Notes under the pieces: generated by a model
What the model saw: only the letters and a program-made list of their open reading frames with translations
What the model was told of the DNA's origin: nothing
Databases searched by the model: none
Assembly (NCBI RefSeq): GCF_023721935.1
Contig: NW_026057582.1
Span: 88,120,292-88,184,291 of the forward strand
Direction of reading: 5' to 3'
From: Panthera uncia
Taxonomy: Eukaryota > Chordata > Mammalia > Carnivora > Felidae
DNA length: 64,000 nucleotides
Part shown: positions 11,248 through 20,920 of the stretch, in pieces
Numbering within the stretch: position 1 is the first letter of the stretch
How the letters are laid out: each line of letters begins with the position of its first letter
Made by a program: the position numbers and the translations under genes

Positions 11248-11836
11248 ACTAACTTGAAGACTGTAGCAGAATTCCTTTCTTTTTCATATTCAAGAACTAT
11301 TATAAAAATACCTCCCACTTCTATGTTAACAGTACCTGAGTTTGGTGCCAGTTTTTCCTAGGCTTCCGGCCCCTTCCAATACCTCAACTCTGAATAATCT
11401 AGGCCAACCAGGATCATTCCACTCCCATTCCCAATCATGTCTCTAGCCATGGATAAGTGATATGACCCTGCCCTACGAGATATGACTTATGAGGAAGAGC
11501 TTTAGGAAACTTCTCAGAAAGTTTTCCTGATTCTTGAATAGAGACACAATGGAGGAAGTAGCCCAATTCCTGATTTTAAATTTTGTGACATGAGGACTTG
11601 AGCGAAAGAGAGATATCTTGGAGTCCTGAGAGTAATACTTCATCAACTCTAAGAAAGGTAGAGAAAAATGATGGAAAGCCAAGGAAATCACAATGAAGAA
11701 GCTGACCCATAGCTCTGAGAGCAGTGAGTTGAATTAACATTTGGATTGCCCAGGCCCAGACTTCTTATTGATAATATGAATGTATTTTATTCTTTCTTAA
11801 GCCAACTTGAATTGGATTAACTTACCTCTTACAGCC
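11248..11836. other. Unassigned unique DNA
   Basis: No family recognised. The antisense 72-codon frame at 11473-11691 has no domain signal. Confidence 0.45.
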
Positions 11837-11851
11837 AAAGACATCTTAATT
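11837..11851. repeat. Left target-site duplication of inverted L1
   Basis: AAAGACATCTTAATT, which matches AAAAGCATCTTAATT at 14302-14316 at 13 of 15 positions. The two copies enclose both oriented halves of the L1, showing that they entered in a single event. Confidence 0.85.
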
Positions 11852-13532
11852 TTTTTAATATTAAATTTATTGTCAAATTCGTTTCCATACAACACCCAGT
11901 GCTCATCCCAACAGGTGCCCTCCTCAATGCCCATCACCCACCGTTCCCTCCCTCCCACCCCATCAACCCTCAGTTGATTCTCACTTTTTAAGAGTCTCTT
12001 ATGCTTTGGCTCTCTCCCTCTCTAACTTTTTTTTTTTTCCTTCCTCTCCCCCATGGTCTTCTGTTAAGTTTCTCAGGATCCACATAAGAGTGAAAACATA
12101 TGGTATCTATCTTTCTCTGTAGGACTTATTTCACTTAGCCTCACACTCTCCAGTTCCATCCATGTTGCTACAAAAGGCCATATTTCATTCTTTCTCATTG
12201 CCATGTAATATTCCATTGTGGATATAAACCACAATTTATCCATTCATCAGCTGATGGACATTTAGACTCGTTCCATAATTTGGCTATTGTTGAAAGTGCT
12301 GCTATAAACATTGGGGTACAAGTGCCCCTATGCATTAGCACTCCTGTATCCCTTGGGTAAATTCCTAGCAGTGCTATTGCTGGATCATAGGGTAGTTCTA
12401 TTTTTAATTTTTTGAGGAACCTCCACACTGTTTTCCAGAGCGGCTGTACCAGTTTGCATTCCCACCAACAGTGCAAGAGGGTTCCCATTTCTCCACATCC
12501 TCGCCAGCATCTATAGTCTCCTGATTTGTTCATTTTAGCCACTCTGACAGGCGTGAGGTGGTATCTCAGTGTGCTTTTGATTTGTATGTCCCTGATGAGG
12601 AGTAACGTTGAGCATCTTTTCATGTGCCTGTTGGCCATCTGGATGTCTTCTTTAGAGAAGTGTCTATTCATGTCTTCTGTCCATTTCTCCACTGGATTCT
12701 TTGTTTTCCAGGTGTGGAGTTTGATGAGTTCTTTATAGATTTTGGATGCTAGCCCTTTGTCCGATATGTCATTTGCAAATATCTTTTTCCATTCCACTGG
12801 TTGCCTTTTAGTTTTGTTGATTGTTTCCTTTGCAGTGCAGAAGTTTTTATCTTCATGAGGTCCCAATAGTTCATTTTTGCTTTTAATTCCCTTGCCTTTG
12901 GGGATGTGTCAAGTAAGAAATTGCCGTGGCTGAGGTCAGAGAGGTTTTTCCCTGCTTTCTCCTCTAGCGTTTTGATGGTTTCCTATCTCACATTCAGGTC
13001 CTTCATCCATTTTGAGTTTATTTTTGTGAATGGTGTAAGAAAGTGGTCTAGTTTCATTCTTCTGCATGTTGCTGTCCGTTTCTCCCAGCACCATTTGTTA
13101 AAGAGACTGTCTTTTTGCCATTGGATAGTATTTCCTGCTTTGCCAAAGATTAGTTGGCCATACTTTTGTGGGTCCAATTCTGGAGTCTCTATTCTATTCC
13201 ATTGGTCTGTGTCTGTTTTTGTGCCAATACCATGCTGTATTGATGATTACAGCTTTGTAGTAGAAGCTAAAGTCTGGGATTGTGATGCCTCCCGTTTTGG
13301 TCCTCTTCAATATTACCTTGGCTATTCGGGGTCTTTTGTGATTCCATACAAATTTTAGGATTGCTTGTTCTAGCTTCGAGAAGAATGCTGGTGCAATTTT
13401 GATTGTGATTGCATTGAATGTGTAGATAGCTCTGGGTAGTGTTGACATTTTAACAATATTTATTCTTCCAATCCATGAGCATGGAGTAATTTTCCATTTC
13501 TTTGTATCTTCTTCAATTTCTTTCAAAAATTG
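11852..13532 (-). mobile_element. Young carnivore L1, 3' portion (ORF2 C-terminal half and 3' UTR)
   Basis: Minus-strand L1 sequence. The 3' end is at 11852 next to a short T stretch. The 3' UTR is G-rich on the coding strand. ORF2 C-terminal codons follow in two frames. The 223-codon frame at 12195-12866 carries CWRGCGEMGTLLHCWWECK, the familiar cysteine-rich ORF2 C-terminal region. The frame at 13194-13571 carries KEIEEDTKKW..PCSWIGRINIVKMS and ILKFVWNHKRPRIAK. A small deletion near 12235 shifts the frame before the ORF2 end, giving a spurious QWNITWQ terminus. The RT catalytic core is absent. The element is dead but young in appearance and close to the copy at 63037-64000. Confidence 0.95.
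12195..12866 (-). pseudogene. L1 ORF2 C-terminal fragment
   Basis: 223 codons of ORF2. Visible in order: NKTKRQPVEWKKIFAND, KGLASKIYKELIKLHTWKTK, MNRHFSKEDIQMANRHMKRC, STLRYHLTPVRVAKM, then the Cys/His-rich region with CWRGCGEMGTLLHCWWECK and the WKTVWRFLKKLKIELPYDPA block. ORF2 normally encodes an endonuclease and reverse transcriptase acting in cis on L1 RNA; only its tail remains here. The frame is lost by an indel just before the true C-terminus. Confidence 0.95.
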
Positions 13533-13571
13533 AGGGGATGGAGAACTATCTATCATGCTACTGGAAGTCAA
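13194..13571 (-). pseudogene. L1 ORF2 fragment downstream of the RT catalytic core
   Basis: 125 codons. The ORF2 part starts at FLKEIEEDTKKWK and runs through CSWIGRINIVKMS, AIYTFNAITIKIAPAFF, ILKFVWNHKRPRIAK and ILKRTKTGGITIPDFSFYYKA to TAWYWHKNRHRPME. The first 13 codons (MTSSSMIDSSPSP) are antisense of the oppositely oriented endonuclease segment, so this frame crosses the inversion junction and is not a real start. Confidence 0.9.
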
Positions 13572-13775
13572 AAGAAAGCTGGAGTAGCCATACTTATATC
13601 AGACAAACTGGACTTTAAATTAAAGGCTGTAACAAGAGATGAAGAAGAGCATTATATAGTAATTTACAGGGTCTATCCTTCAGGAAGAGCTAACAACTGT
13701 AAGTATCTATGCGCCGAATACAGGAGCCCCCAAATATATAAAACAATTAATCACAAACATAAGCAACCTTACTGA
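13530..13775 (+). pseudogene. L1 ORF2 endonuclease fragment, first part
   Basis: Codons GWRTIYHATGSQKKAGVAIL and ISDKLDFKLKAVTRDEEEHY of the AP-endonuclease-like domain. The frame breaks near 13690 (YRVYPSGRANNCKY), so the AP-endonuclease core is split between frames. Nothing upstream supplies the first catalytic residues, so this could not act. Confidence 0.9.
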
Positions 13776-14301
13776 TAAGAATGTGGTAATTGCAGGGGAC
13801 TTTAATACCCCACTTACAACAATGGATAGATCATCTAGACACAGAATCAATAAAGAAATCAAGGCCCTCAATGATACATTGGATCAGATGGACTTGACAG
13901 ATATATTTAGAACTCTGCATCCCAAAGCAACAGAATATACTTTCTTCTTGAGTGCACATGGAACATTCTCCAAGATAGATCACATACTGGGTCACAAAAC
14001 AGCCCTTCATAAGTATACAAGAATTGAGACATATCATGCACACTTTCAGACCACAATGCTATGAAACTTGAAATCAACCACAGGAAAAAGTCTGGAAAAC
14101 CTCCAAAAGCATGGAGGTTAAAGAACACCCTACTAAAGAATGAATGGGTCAACCAGGCAATTAGAGAAGAAATTAAAAAATATATGGAAACAAATGAAAA
14201 TACAACAATCCAAATGCTTTGGGATGCAGCGAAGGCAGTCCTGAGAGGAAAATATATTATAATCCAGGTCTATCTCAAGAAACAAGAAAAATCCCAAATG
14301 C
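13533..14301 (+). mobile_element. Same L1, inverted 5' segment (endonuclease region)
   Basis: Plus-strand ORF2 endonuclease codons: GWRTIYHATGSQKKAGVAIL, then VIAGDFNTPLTTMDRSS, HPKATEYTFFLSAHGTFSKI and DHILGH. A +1 shift at the FSDHNAM site (read here as HFQTTML) separates it from the next frame, MKLEINHRKKSGKPPKAWRL. It stops at EKSQMQK-like codons beside the right target-site duplication. The first 5' codons of ORF2 are missing. The 5' end of this segment abuts the junction and its 3' end lies at the outer edge, exactly the geometry expected from twin priming. Confidence 0.95.
13783..14064 (+). pseudogene. L1 ORF2 endonuclease fragment, GDFN part
   Basis: Contains GDFNTPLT (catalytic Asp and Asn of the exonuclease/endonuclease/phosphatase fold) and the SKIDHILGH motif. 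The final SDH histidine motif is present in DNA (TCAGACCAC near 14046) but out of frame, so the frame ends at HFQTTML. Confidence 0.92.
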
Positions 14302-14318
14302 AAAAGCATCTTAATTGA
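14061..14318 (+). pseudogene. L1 ORF2 fragment after the endonuclease
   Basis: Continues the endonuclease segment in the next frame: KLEINHRKKSGKPPKAWRLK, NEWVNQAIREEIKKYMETN, DAAKAVLRGKYIIIQVYLKK. The last residues run into the target-site duplication. Confidence 0.88.
14302..14316. repeat. Right target-site duplication of inverted L1
   Basis: AAAAGCATCTTAATT, partner of 11837-11851. Confidence 0.85.
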
Positions 14319-15210
14319 TATAAGGATGATATAGTCTACACTGTAAGTATTTTTGTTGTCACAAGTATTCTATGAGAAATGAAAGAAGGGAGCTTTTTTT
14401 CCTTCTTACATAAGTGCTCAGAGACCCAGTCACTTCAGTATAAATGAAAATGAGGCATCATACCCACATAGTTTTGTAGCAATATAATTTTACATGGAAG
14501 AAAAGTTTATGCTTAGGGAATGAAATTTGCCTAAAATTTCTGTTAGGTTCTTATCTTTGTCCCAGTTTACCTCCTGAGAGATTTGGATGTCAATTTTAGA
14601 CTTGTCAGCACTGACAAGATGACTTAGGAAAGTTCCTGACCCCTAGTCTTGTCCAATGTTATGAAACCAATAAAATGCTCCTGTATTTTCATTTTGCACA
14701 CTGATGTCAACAACTCTCATTCAAACAGATATCTCTTCTAAGAGGCTAACCTCCAGTTTCAGTCTAATAAATCTGTGCTCCCTTCAGGTTTAAAACTTGT
14801 TCTCAAAAACCCTATCTGTCACGATGCTTTAACAATCCTTTGTACTATAATTGTAATCCATTATTTCCTGTGACAAGACATGTATCAAGTCCCTTCATTT
14901 CTCTGTCAAGTCTCTTTTAAGATCCACGGAGACTCTGTCACAAATTCCATGGAATTCTAGATTCTTTATTGCTAGGTAGAAAATTCTAATTCTTCATTGC
15001 TCCAAATTTCTTTCCAGTGCTTTGCTCATATTCAGTTTCACACTGAAGTTTGGCATGAAGGCAAGTATTTAAAAATCTTTTTTGTCCTCAACCTGTATTC
15101 ATCCTGAATTGTTTCCTGGGGATTACCAAATTTTTTTCTAGTTAATAAATCTACTGATTGATTTTGGAATATAGGCAAATAGATTTCTACAGAAGGTGGC
15201 TACTCTTTCA
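14317..15210. other. Unassigned unique DNA; possible weak LTR-like stretch
   Basis: No gene recognised. Around 14660-14800 there is CCAATAAAATGC and then CTAATAAATCTGTGCTCCC, reminiscent of a retroviral LTR polyadenylation region. No LTR ends or partner are visible, so I do not call one. Confidence 0.35.
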
Positions 15211-15300
15211 CTGAACTCTAAACAAAGCAGCCAGTACTGCAGCCAGTATATTTCTACTGGCTCTCTGAACTCTAAACAAAGCAGCCAGTATATTTCTACT
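15211..15300. repeat. Short tandem direct duplication
   Basis: CTGAACTCTAAACAAAGCAG at 15211 is repeated exactly at 15265, and both copies lead to CCAGTATATTTCTACT. The first copy has an extra internal CCAGTACTGCAG step. The offset is 54 bp. Confidence 0.92.
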
Positions 15301-15330
15301 TTCAAAACTATGTATAGAAATGCAAAGAAA

Positions 15331-15544
15331 GGGGCGGCTGGGTGGCTCAGTTGGTTAAGCGTCTGACTTCAGTTCAGGTCATGATTATCTTGAAGACTGT
15401 GAGTTCGAGCCCTCCGTTGGGCTCTATGCTGACAGCTCAGAGCCTGGAGCCTTCTTCGGATTCTGTGTCTCCCTCTCTCTCTTCTCCTCCCCCAGTCATG
15501 CTCTGTATCTGTCTCTCAAAAACAAATAAACATTACCAAAAAAG
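15331..15544 (+). mobile_element. Feliform SINE, sense
   Basis: GGGGCGGCTGGGTGGCTCAG head, A box TGGCTCAGTTGG, B box GAGTTCGAGCCC, pyrimidine body and AACAAATAAACATTACC tail. The flanks ATGCAAAGAAA and GTGCAAGGAAA form an imperfect target-site duplication. Confidence 0.95.
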
Positions 15545-15828
15545 GTGCAAGGAAAAATGGCGCCTATGTAAACCCATGGCAAAGTTGCCAGTTTGTTTAT
15601 TCTGAGTCATTGGTCCTAAAAGATTTCAGTCTATTGGAATCAGATGGCACTGTTAGATAGGATCAGAATTGCCAAAGCCCATTTTGACAAACTATGTTAT
15701 CTTCTATATCTTCATTGCTTCCTGTGAGCTCCATCACCGACATATTGATTTGATTAGGTGGTACATCAAAACCAAGTTTTTACTGAGATTAATGATTAAC
15801 CATGTAAACTGTGATTCAACCTGCAATT

Positions 15829-16050
15829 AAAATTTTTTTTAAATGTTTTATTTATTTTTGAGAGGGTGAGAGAGAGAGACAGAGCTCAAGCAGGGGAGGG
15901 TCAGAGAGAGAGAAGACACAGAATCTGAAACAGGCTCCAGGACATGAGCTGTCAGCACAGAGACCAACACGGGGCCTGAACACACAAACTGCAAGACAAT
16001 GACCTGAGCTGAAGTCAATGCTTAACCGACTGAGCCACCTTGGCGCCCCT
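15829..16050 (-). mobile_element. Feliform SINE, antisense
   Basis: Left T-rich tail, GA-rich body, right antisense head CTTAACCGACTGAGCCACC. The 12-bp target-site duplication CAACCTGYAATT is visible at 15817-15828 and 16051-16062 with one difference. Confidence 0.95.
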
Positions 16051-16062
16051 CAACCTGTAATT

Positions 16063-16449
16063 TTAGAATGTGTTCCTGGAAAAGACTTTGATGTAGACAA
16101 TTGGGCAAAAGTTTGGGAAGGAATTCTACAGGAAAGTGGCGAGGAGTGGAAACGGGGAGAATCTGACCTGCGATATGGTTGCAACTAAGACCTCAGTAGA
16201 ACCTACAGGTTGGTTATGGACAGGTTACTCTAAAGCTAGAATAGCCCTTCACAGTTGCCTTAAATTGAGGGGAGGACACAAGCCTTTGTACATAAATACA
16301 AACCAATCATTGGCTGCTAGCCAGGAAGGAATGTAACCTTAACAACAAGCAGTTCCTTAATGCTGAGCACAATTACCTGTGAATGAAGCTGCTGATATTC
16401 CAGTAGCTGGGAGATGAGTGCCTCACCGAGGAGAGAATATAGCCAATAT
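16063..16449. other. Unassigned DNA next to ERV remnant
   Basis: No family recognised with confidence. It may belong to the downstream part of the antisense ERV remnant that follows. The 66-codon sense frame at 16136 has no known motif. Confidence 0.4.
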
Positions 16450-18355
16450 TTGGCTTATTCTTGTTTCATGGGTTAGTGGTAAGTATTATAGCGTCCACCA
16501 CTAATATTGGCCTTAGAATGACAACTGATACTCACCACTTATTTCCTCTACTATCCTTGTTATATTCCTCTTACACTCCGCTAGCACCTCTCCTGGTTTC
16601 AATGACTCTTCCTGGTGTGTGCACCAAGATCCTCATCCCTGAGGGGTATGAGCCATTGGTTAACATGCCCTTCCCTATGTTATGAGGAGGCTATGGCTGT
16701 TGCGTTTATTCATTTACTATTAAATCTAAGCCTGGAGACACCAGCAGTTACCCTAATATCACCTGTATGCCGGATGTATTCTTACCTAGCACCCTTCCAA
16801 TCTGATGACTCATTTGCTTGCCTACTGGTTTTTCGTACAAATGACTGAGTGGTAGTCATAGCTTAAATTTCAGTGAAACCATCAAATTCTCTGGTGGAAG
16901 TGATTGCCATCTGGAGCAAGGTCTTCTAGATGCATAAAGCCTAAAATATTACAGGGATGGAACTCTACCCTAAATAGATCAATGTGTATGATATTTGGGA
17001 GAACCACCCCTACTTGGACATGTTGGTTCCCAGACCCATGAATTCTGCCTATTGAGGCCATTCTACTTAAGTAACAGAAATTACCACATCCTGAAGGATG
17101 GTTCCCCATACTCTTATCATCTCTAAACTGATGCCTGAGCAATGTTTCTTCAGAGGCTATTTCAGTGACCTCTTAGACCAGGAGCTGCTGGGTGGTTGCA
17201 GTGTGTGAAGCTTCACTGTAGATCCCACCGTTGGCCCCTTCCAGACTTCCTTTGCTATAAAATAGGCCCCTGGGTCTGAGGTGATATTGTGAGGGATCCT
17301 GTGTCTGTGTTGCAAGTACTCAGTAAGCCCTTGGAACTTGTGCTGGCTAAGGTCCTGAGGGCAGAAAAGACAAACATGTACCCTGAATCCAGGCAATCCC
17401 AGTCAAGATGAATCCCTGCCCCTTTCAGGGTAGAAAGTGCCCAATCTAGTCAGCTTGTTATCAAATGGCTGGTTGGTCTCCTCTCTGAGGAGATATTGGC
17501 AAGGCTGGCTTGATCTTTGCTGGCAGTTTGAGCCATTCAGCAGTGGCAGTAGCTAGATCAGTCTTGATGAGTTGCAGCCTTTGCTATTAAGCACATGCAT
17601 GGGCTTCATCCCTGCCTTTATTGCTGCTCACGAGCCCATCATGCCAACAGCTGAGTGTCCCATTCTGTCTACTCAGATGTTTCGTGATTCATTTGTAGTG
17701 TATGCCTTCTGGTGTCAGTTAACATGTGATATAAAGATCTTTGCATGTTGTACCTACTCCCATTTGTCCATCCACATGCTTGTTGCCCTAGACCTTTATG
17801 ATTTTGATGTTTCAACATTTCTCTTTCAAGGAAGGCCTCTAACCAACTATCTAGCCCATCTGCTGCTGACCATGAACTTTTGGACATTTTGGGGGAGGAG
17901 GGCCATTTCTTTATCCACACAAAGTAGCTGACCAATTATACCACCCTGAATTCTGCTGACTGGGAGGATTTTCCCCTCCTGCATTTCTCTTTCAGGAAGA
18001 TATCAAAGTGAGGTTTAGTGTAGCAGCCATCAGGTTTTGATTCACACAAACATACTAAATCAATCTGTCCAGAAAACAAGTCTGAACTTCTCCTTTCTCT
18101 GTCAGCTAGTCATTAAGCTCCCTCATAGGCCCTAGATATAAGATGAGGGGGACGGGGCCAGGCAACAGTAACTAGTATAAGAAATGGACTTAGACCACCT
18201 GCTTATGCATTCTGGCTCTGCTCATATCCAATACCAAATATACCAGTCTAACTCAAGACAGATTGCTGCTGTGCCACCACAATCTTATGACTTGATGGAT
18301 CTCATAGAACAGAGGACAGTTGATATTTCCATACTGAAAGCATCTAGTAGCATAT
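16450..18355 (-). mobile_element. Ancient ERV-L-like internal remnant (integrase and downstream), antisense
   Basis: Minus-strand translation in several broken frames shows, 5' to 3', a GDQPA-type segment near 17480, then an integrase core piece with IPHNITSDPGAYF and AKEVW (17157-17396), then a GRIHGSGNQHVQVGV segment (16882-17142) typical of the region just downstream of integrase in ERV-L-like elements. Many stops and frameshifts are present, no LTRs were identified, and no intact protein exists. Class assignment rests on short motifs and is an inference. Confidence 0.7.
17157..17396 (-). pseudogene. Broken retroviral integrase-core fragment
   Basis: 79 codons. The motif SDPGAYF corresponds to the second acidic site of the retroviral integrase core, preceded by LTEYLQHRHRIPHNI. 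The frame ends in unrelated residues after a shift, and the flanking parts of the catalytic core lie in other frames. Non-functional. Confidence 0.75.
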
Positions 18356-18370
18356 AAGAAAAGCTATCTT
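18356..18370. repeat. Probable left target-site duplication of the L1M at 18393
   Basis: AAGAAAAGCTATCTT resembles AAGAAAAAGCTGCCTT at 19493-19508 and AAGAAAAAGATGTCTT at 19742-19757. The three related copies are explained by an L1 insertion followed by a SINE insertion into the L1's right duplication. Confidence 0.65.
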
Positions 18371-18392
18371 TTTTTTTTTTTTTTTTTTTTTT
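18369..18392. repeat. T24 homopolymer
   Basis: Uninterrupted thymines at the 5' edge of a sense L1M fragment. A T run at the 5' side of a sense L1 is unexpected and may have expanded from the TCTT of the target site. Confidence 0.95.
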
Positions 18393-19490
18393 ACTGCCAT
18401 AGTTAGTAAGCTCCTTGATACTGGTCTTGGCAATGACTTTTTTCTTTTTGGATTTGACATCAAAGCAAAAGAAACAAAAGCCGAAATAAACAAGTGTGAC
18501 TATGTCAACTAAAAAGCTTCTGTACAGCAAAGGAAACCATCAACAAAATGAAAAGACAATCTATCCAATGGGAGAAAATATTTGTATACAGATGGCTAAG
18601 AGGTACATAAAGAGGTGCTCAAAATCACTAATCATCAGGGAAATGCAAATTCAAACCCAACAAGATATCACTTCACACTTGTTAGAATGGCTATTTTCAA
18701 AACTAACTAACTAAATAAATAAACAAATAAATAAAAGCAAGAAAAACAAATGTTTTTAAGGATGTGAAGAAAACAGAACCCTCATGCAATCTTGATGAAA
18801 ATGTAAATTGCGGTCACTAGGGAAAACAGTACAGAAGTTCCTCAAAAAAATTAAGAATAGAACTACCATATGATCCAACAATTCCACTTCTGGTTATTTA
18901 TTTGAACAAAATAAAAGTGCTAATTGAAAAATATGAAGTGATAAAGAAAATGTGATATATATGTTATATATAATATTAAATATGTATTTGTATATATTAT
19001 ATACATACACATGTGTATATATACAATGGGAAATTAATCAGCCATAAAAAAGAATGAATTCTTGCCATCATGGCAACATGGATGGACCTTGAGAGCATTA
19101 TGCTACAAGAAATAAGTCAGAGAAAGACAAATACCATATGACCTCACTTATATGTGGAATCCAAAAGAAATGCTCACAGATACAGAGAACAGATTGGTGG
19201 TGGTTGCCAGAAGTGGGGGGTGGGAGAAGATAGGCAAAATAAGTGAAGAGGATACAAACTTCTGGTTATGAAATAAGTAAGTCATGCATTGGTGGTAGGA
19301 ATATAATGTAAATCATGGTGACTACAGTTAATGATACCGTATTGCATATTTGAAAGTTGTTTTAAGTAGATCACAAGAAAAAAATGTGTAACTATGTTTG
19401 GTGATCATTTCTTTACATATACAAATATCTAATTATTATTTTGTACACCTGTGACTAATATAATGTTATATGTAAACTATACCTCAATTA
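18393..19490 (+). mobile_element. L1M (L1MA/L1MB-like) 3' fragment, sense
   Basis: ORF2 C-terminal region and 3' UTR: AAGCTTCTGTACAGCAAAGG, GAAATGCAAATTCAAACC, ACTACCATATGATCCAACA, AGCCATAAAAAAGAATGAA, TCAGAGAAAGACAAATACCA, ending GTAAACTATACCTCAATTAA. 5' truncated. It sits inside the antisense ERV remnant. An AT-rich simple stretch lies near 18950-19025. Confidence 0.9.
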
Positions 19491-19508
19491 AAAAGAAAAA
19501 GCTGCCTT

Positions 19509-19740
19509 GGGGCACCTGGGTGGCTCAGTTGGTTAAGCATCCAACTTCAGCTTAAGTCATGATCTCATGGTTCATGAGTTCGAGCCCTGCATCAGGTTCT
19601 GTGCTGACAGCTCAGAGTGGAGCCTGCTTCCGATTCTGTGTCTCCCTCTCTCTCTGCCCCTCCCCTGCTTGCTCTCTCTCTCTCTCTCTCTCTCCCTCAA
19701 AAATAAATAAACATTAAAAAAATTAAAAAAGAAAAAAAAA
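19509..19740 (+). mobile_element. Feliform SINE in the L1M tail
   Basis: GGGGCACCTGGGTGGCTCAG head, B box GAGTTCGAGCCC, a CT repeat of about 20 bp and a long A-rich tail. Flanks AAAGAAAAAGCTGCCTT and AAAGAAAAAGATGTCTT are its target-site duplication, so it entered right at the 3' end of the L1M. Confidence 0.95.
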
Positions 19741-19757
19741 AAAGAAAAAGATGTCTT

Positions 19758-20150
19758 TTCTCTGCAGGTGATATTTCTTTACTCCAGAACACCAAGAATC
19801 TAGCGATCTGATTTTCCTATTAGAGCTTGCCATAAACTCTGCATGGAATCTTTTCCCATCACAGATGCCTTTAATATATGATCTGCCAGGCTTTTGGGCC
19901 CAATTGGTAGAAATATACGTACCACCACTTGGACGTGTTGTAATCCTTTTTTGGTATGGGCTCTACTCAAAGCTAACAGCCCTCTGGGCCCCCTTAATAA
20001 ATGAGTCAGAACAATATTCCTTTAGGAATTTGGAGAGAGCACCACAGTATACTACCACTAGCTTTCCCAATACAATGGTGCCTTGGCACTCATGTCAATA
20101 TGATTCCAGAGTTTTAAAACTTTCCTGTTTTTAATGCTATATTATAAAAT
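19758..20150 (-). mobile_element. Likely upstream continuation of the ERV-L-like remnant
   Basis: GC-richer, non-L1 sequence resumes after the SINE. It has the same look as the antisense pol remnant at 16450-18355: stretches such as CCAGGCTTTTGGGCCCAATT and CTAACAGCCCTCTGGGCC. I infer that the L1M plus SINE split one ERV. No single motif here is decisive. Confidence 0.45.
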
Positions 20151-20920
20151 TCCTCTTCAAAATTAAAAGGGTTTGTGACAAAAAATCAGAAACAAATGGC
20201 TATTTCAGATGCATATATAGCACGGTCAGGTAAGTTACTTCTCTTGATAAACTAATACTAACAAACTGATGGGATGGTCTACTCAATAAACTTATCAATT
20301 GTGGTGGTCTTGGCAGAGAAACGCCCTTGGATCACTGAAACTATGAACATTAAGATAAAAAAATCAAGAATTTACAACTGAAGTGCTGGGTACAGCACAT
20401 ACATTTCCCAAGGCATATCTAGTTTCCATTCTGTCAATCATCTGCCACGTTTCTTACTTTGTTTTACTTTCTTTGACAAATTAAACAACTGGGAACTCTT
20501 ACATTGCCAAGGGAGCTATTTGGGCTGGTAAGATAGAGCATTTTTCTGGGAACTTGTTAAACATTTCCGGAAAGAAAACTACCTAATTTGACTACTACCA
20601 ATACTGGCCTTGTGCCATATTCATGTTTATTTACACTCTCCAAGCAAACAAAACAAAACAAAACAACACAGATTGTTCAAATGCTTAGACACAATGGTAT
20701 GACTGATAAGCAGAAATTCTTCACCAAGTCATGGAACTATGAGAGCTGTGTGTCTGGGAAAATGAACACTAGTAGAAGTTGGGTGTAAGAGAAAGCAGAT
20801 AAGTCTTTATAGGAAAGAACTAATGCATCTCTAAAAAGATATACTTTTTTTCATTTTGTGCAAGAATAAGGCATTAATAAATTTTACTTATAATTTTATT
20901 ATTTTTTTCTTAACTCTGTT
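20151..20920. other. Unassigned unique DNA
   Basis: No gene or family recognised; an AAAAC-type short run lies near 20645. Confidence 0.45.

Noticed and set aside
12526..12738. Frames on the plus strand, e.g. 12526-12738, 12906-13358 and 63709-63921
   Set aside because: Antisense shadows of L1 ORF2 codons.
13831..14152. Minus-strand frames at 13831-14043 and 13907-14152
   Set aside because: Shadows of the sense-oriented endonuclease segment.
14660..14800. Possible LTR with CCAATAAAATG and CTAATAAATCTGTGCTCCC
   Set aside because: No terminal TG...CA ends, no partner LTR and no flanking duplication could be identified.
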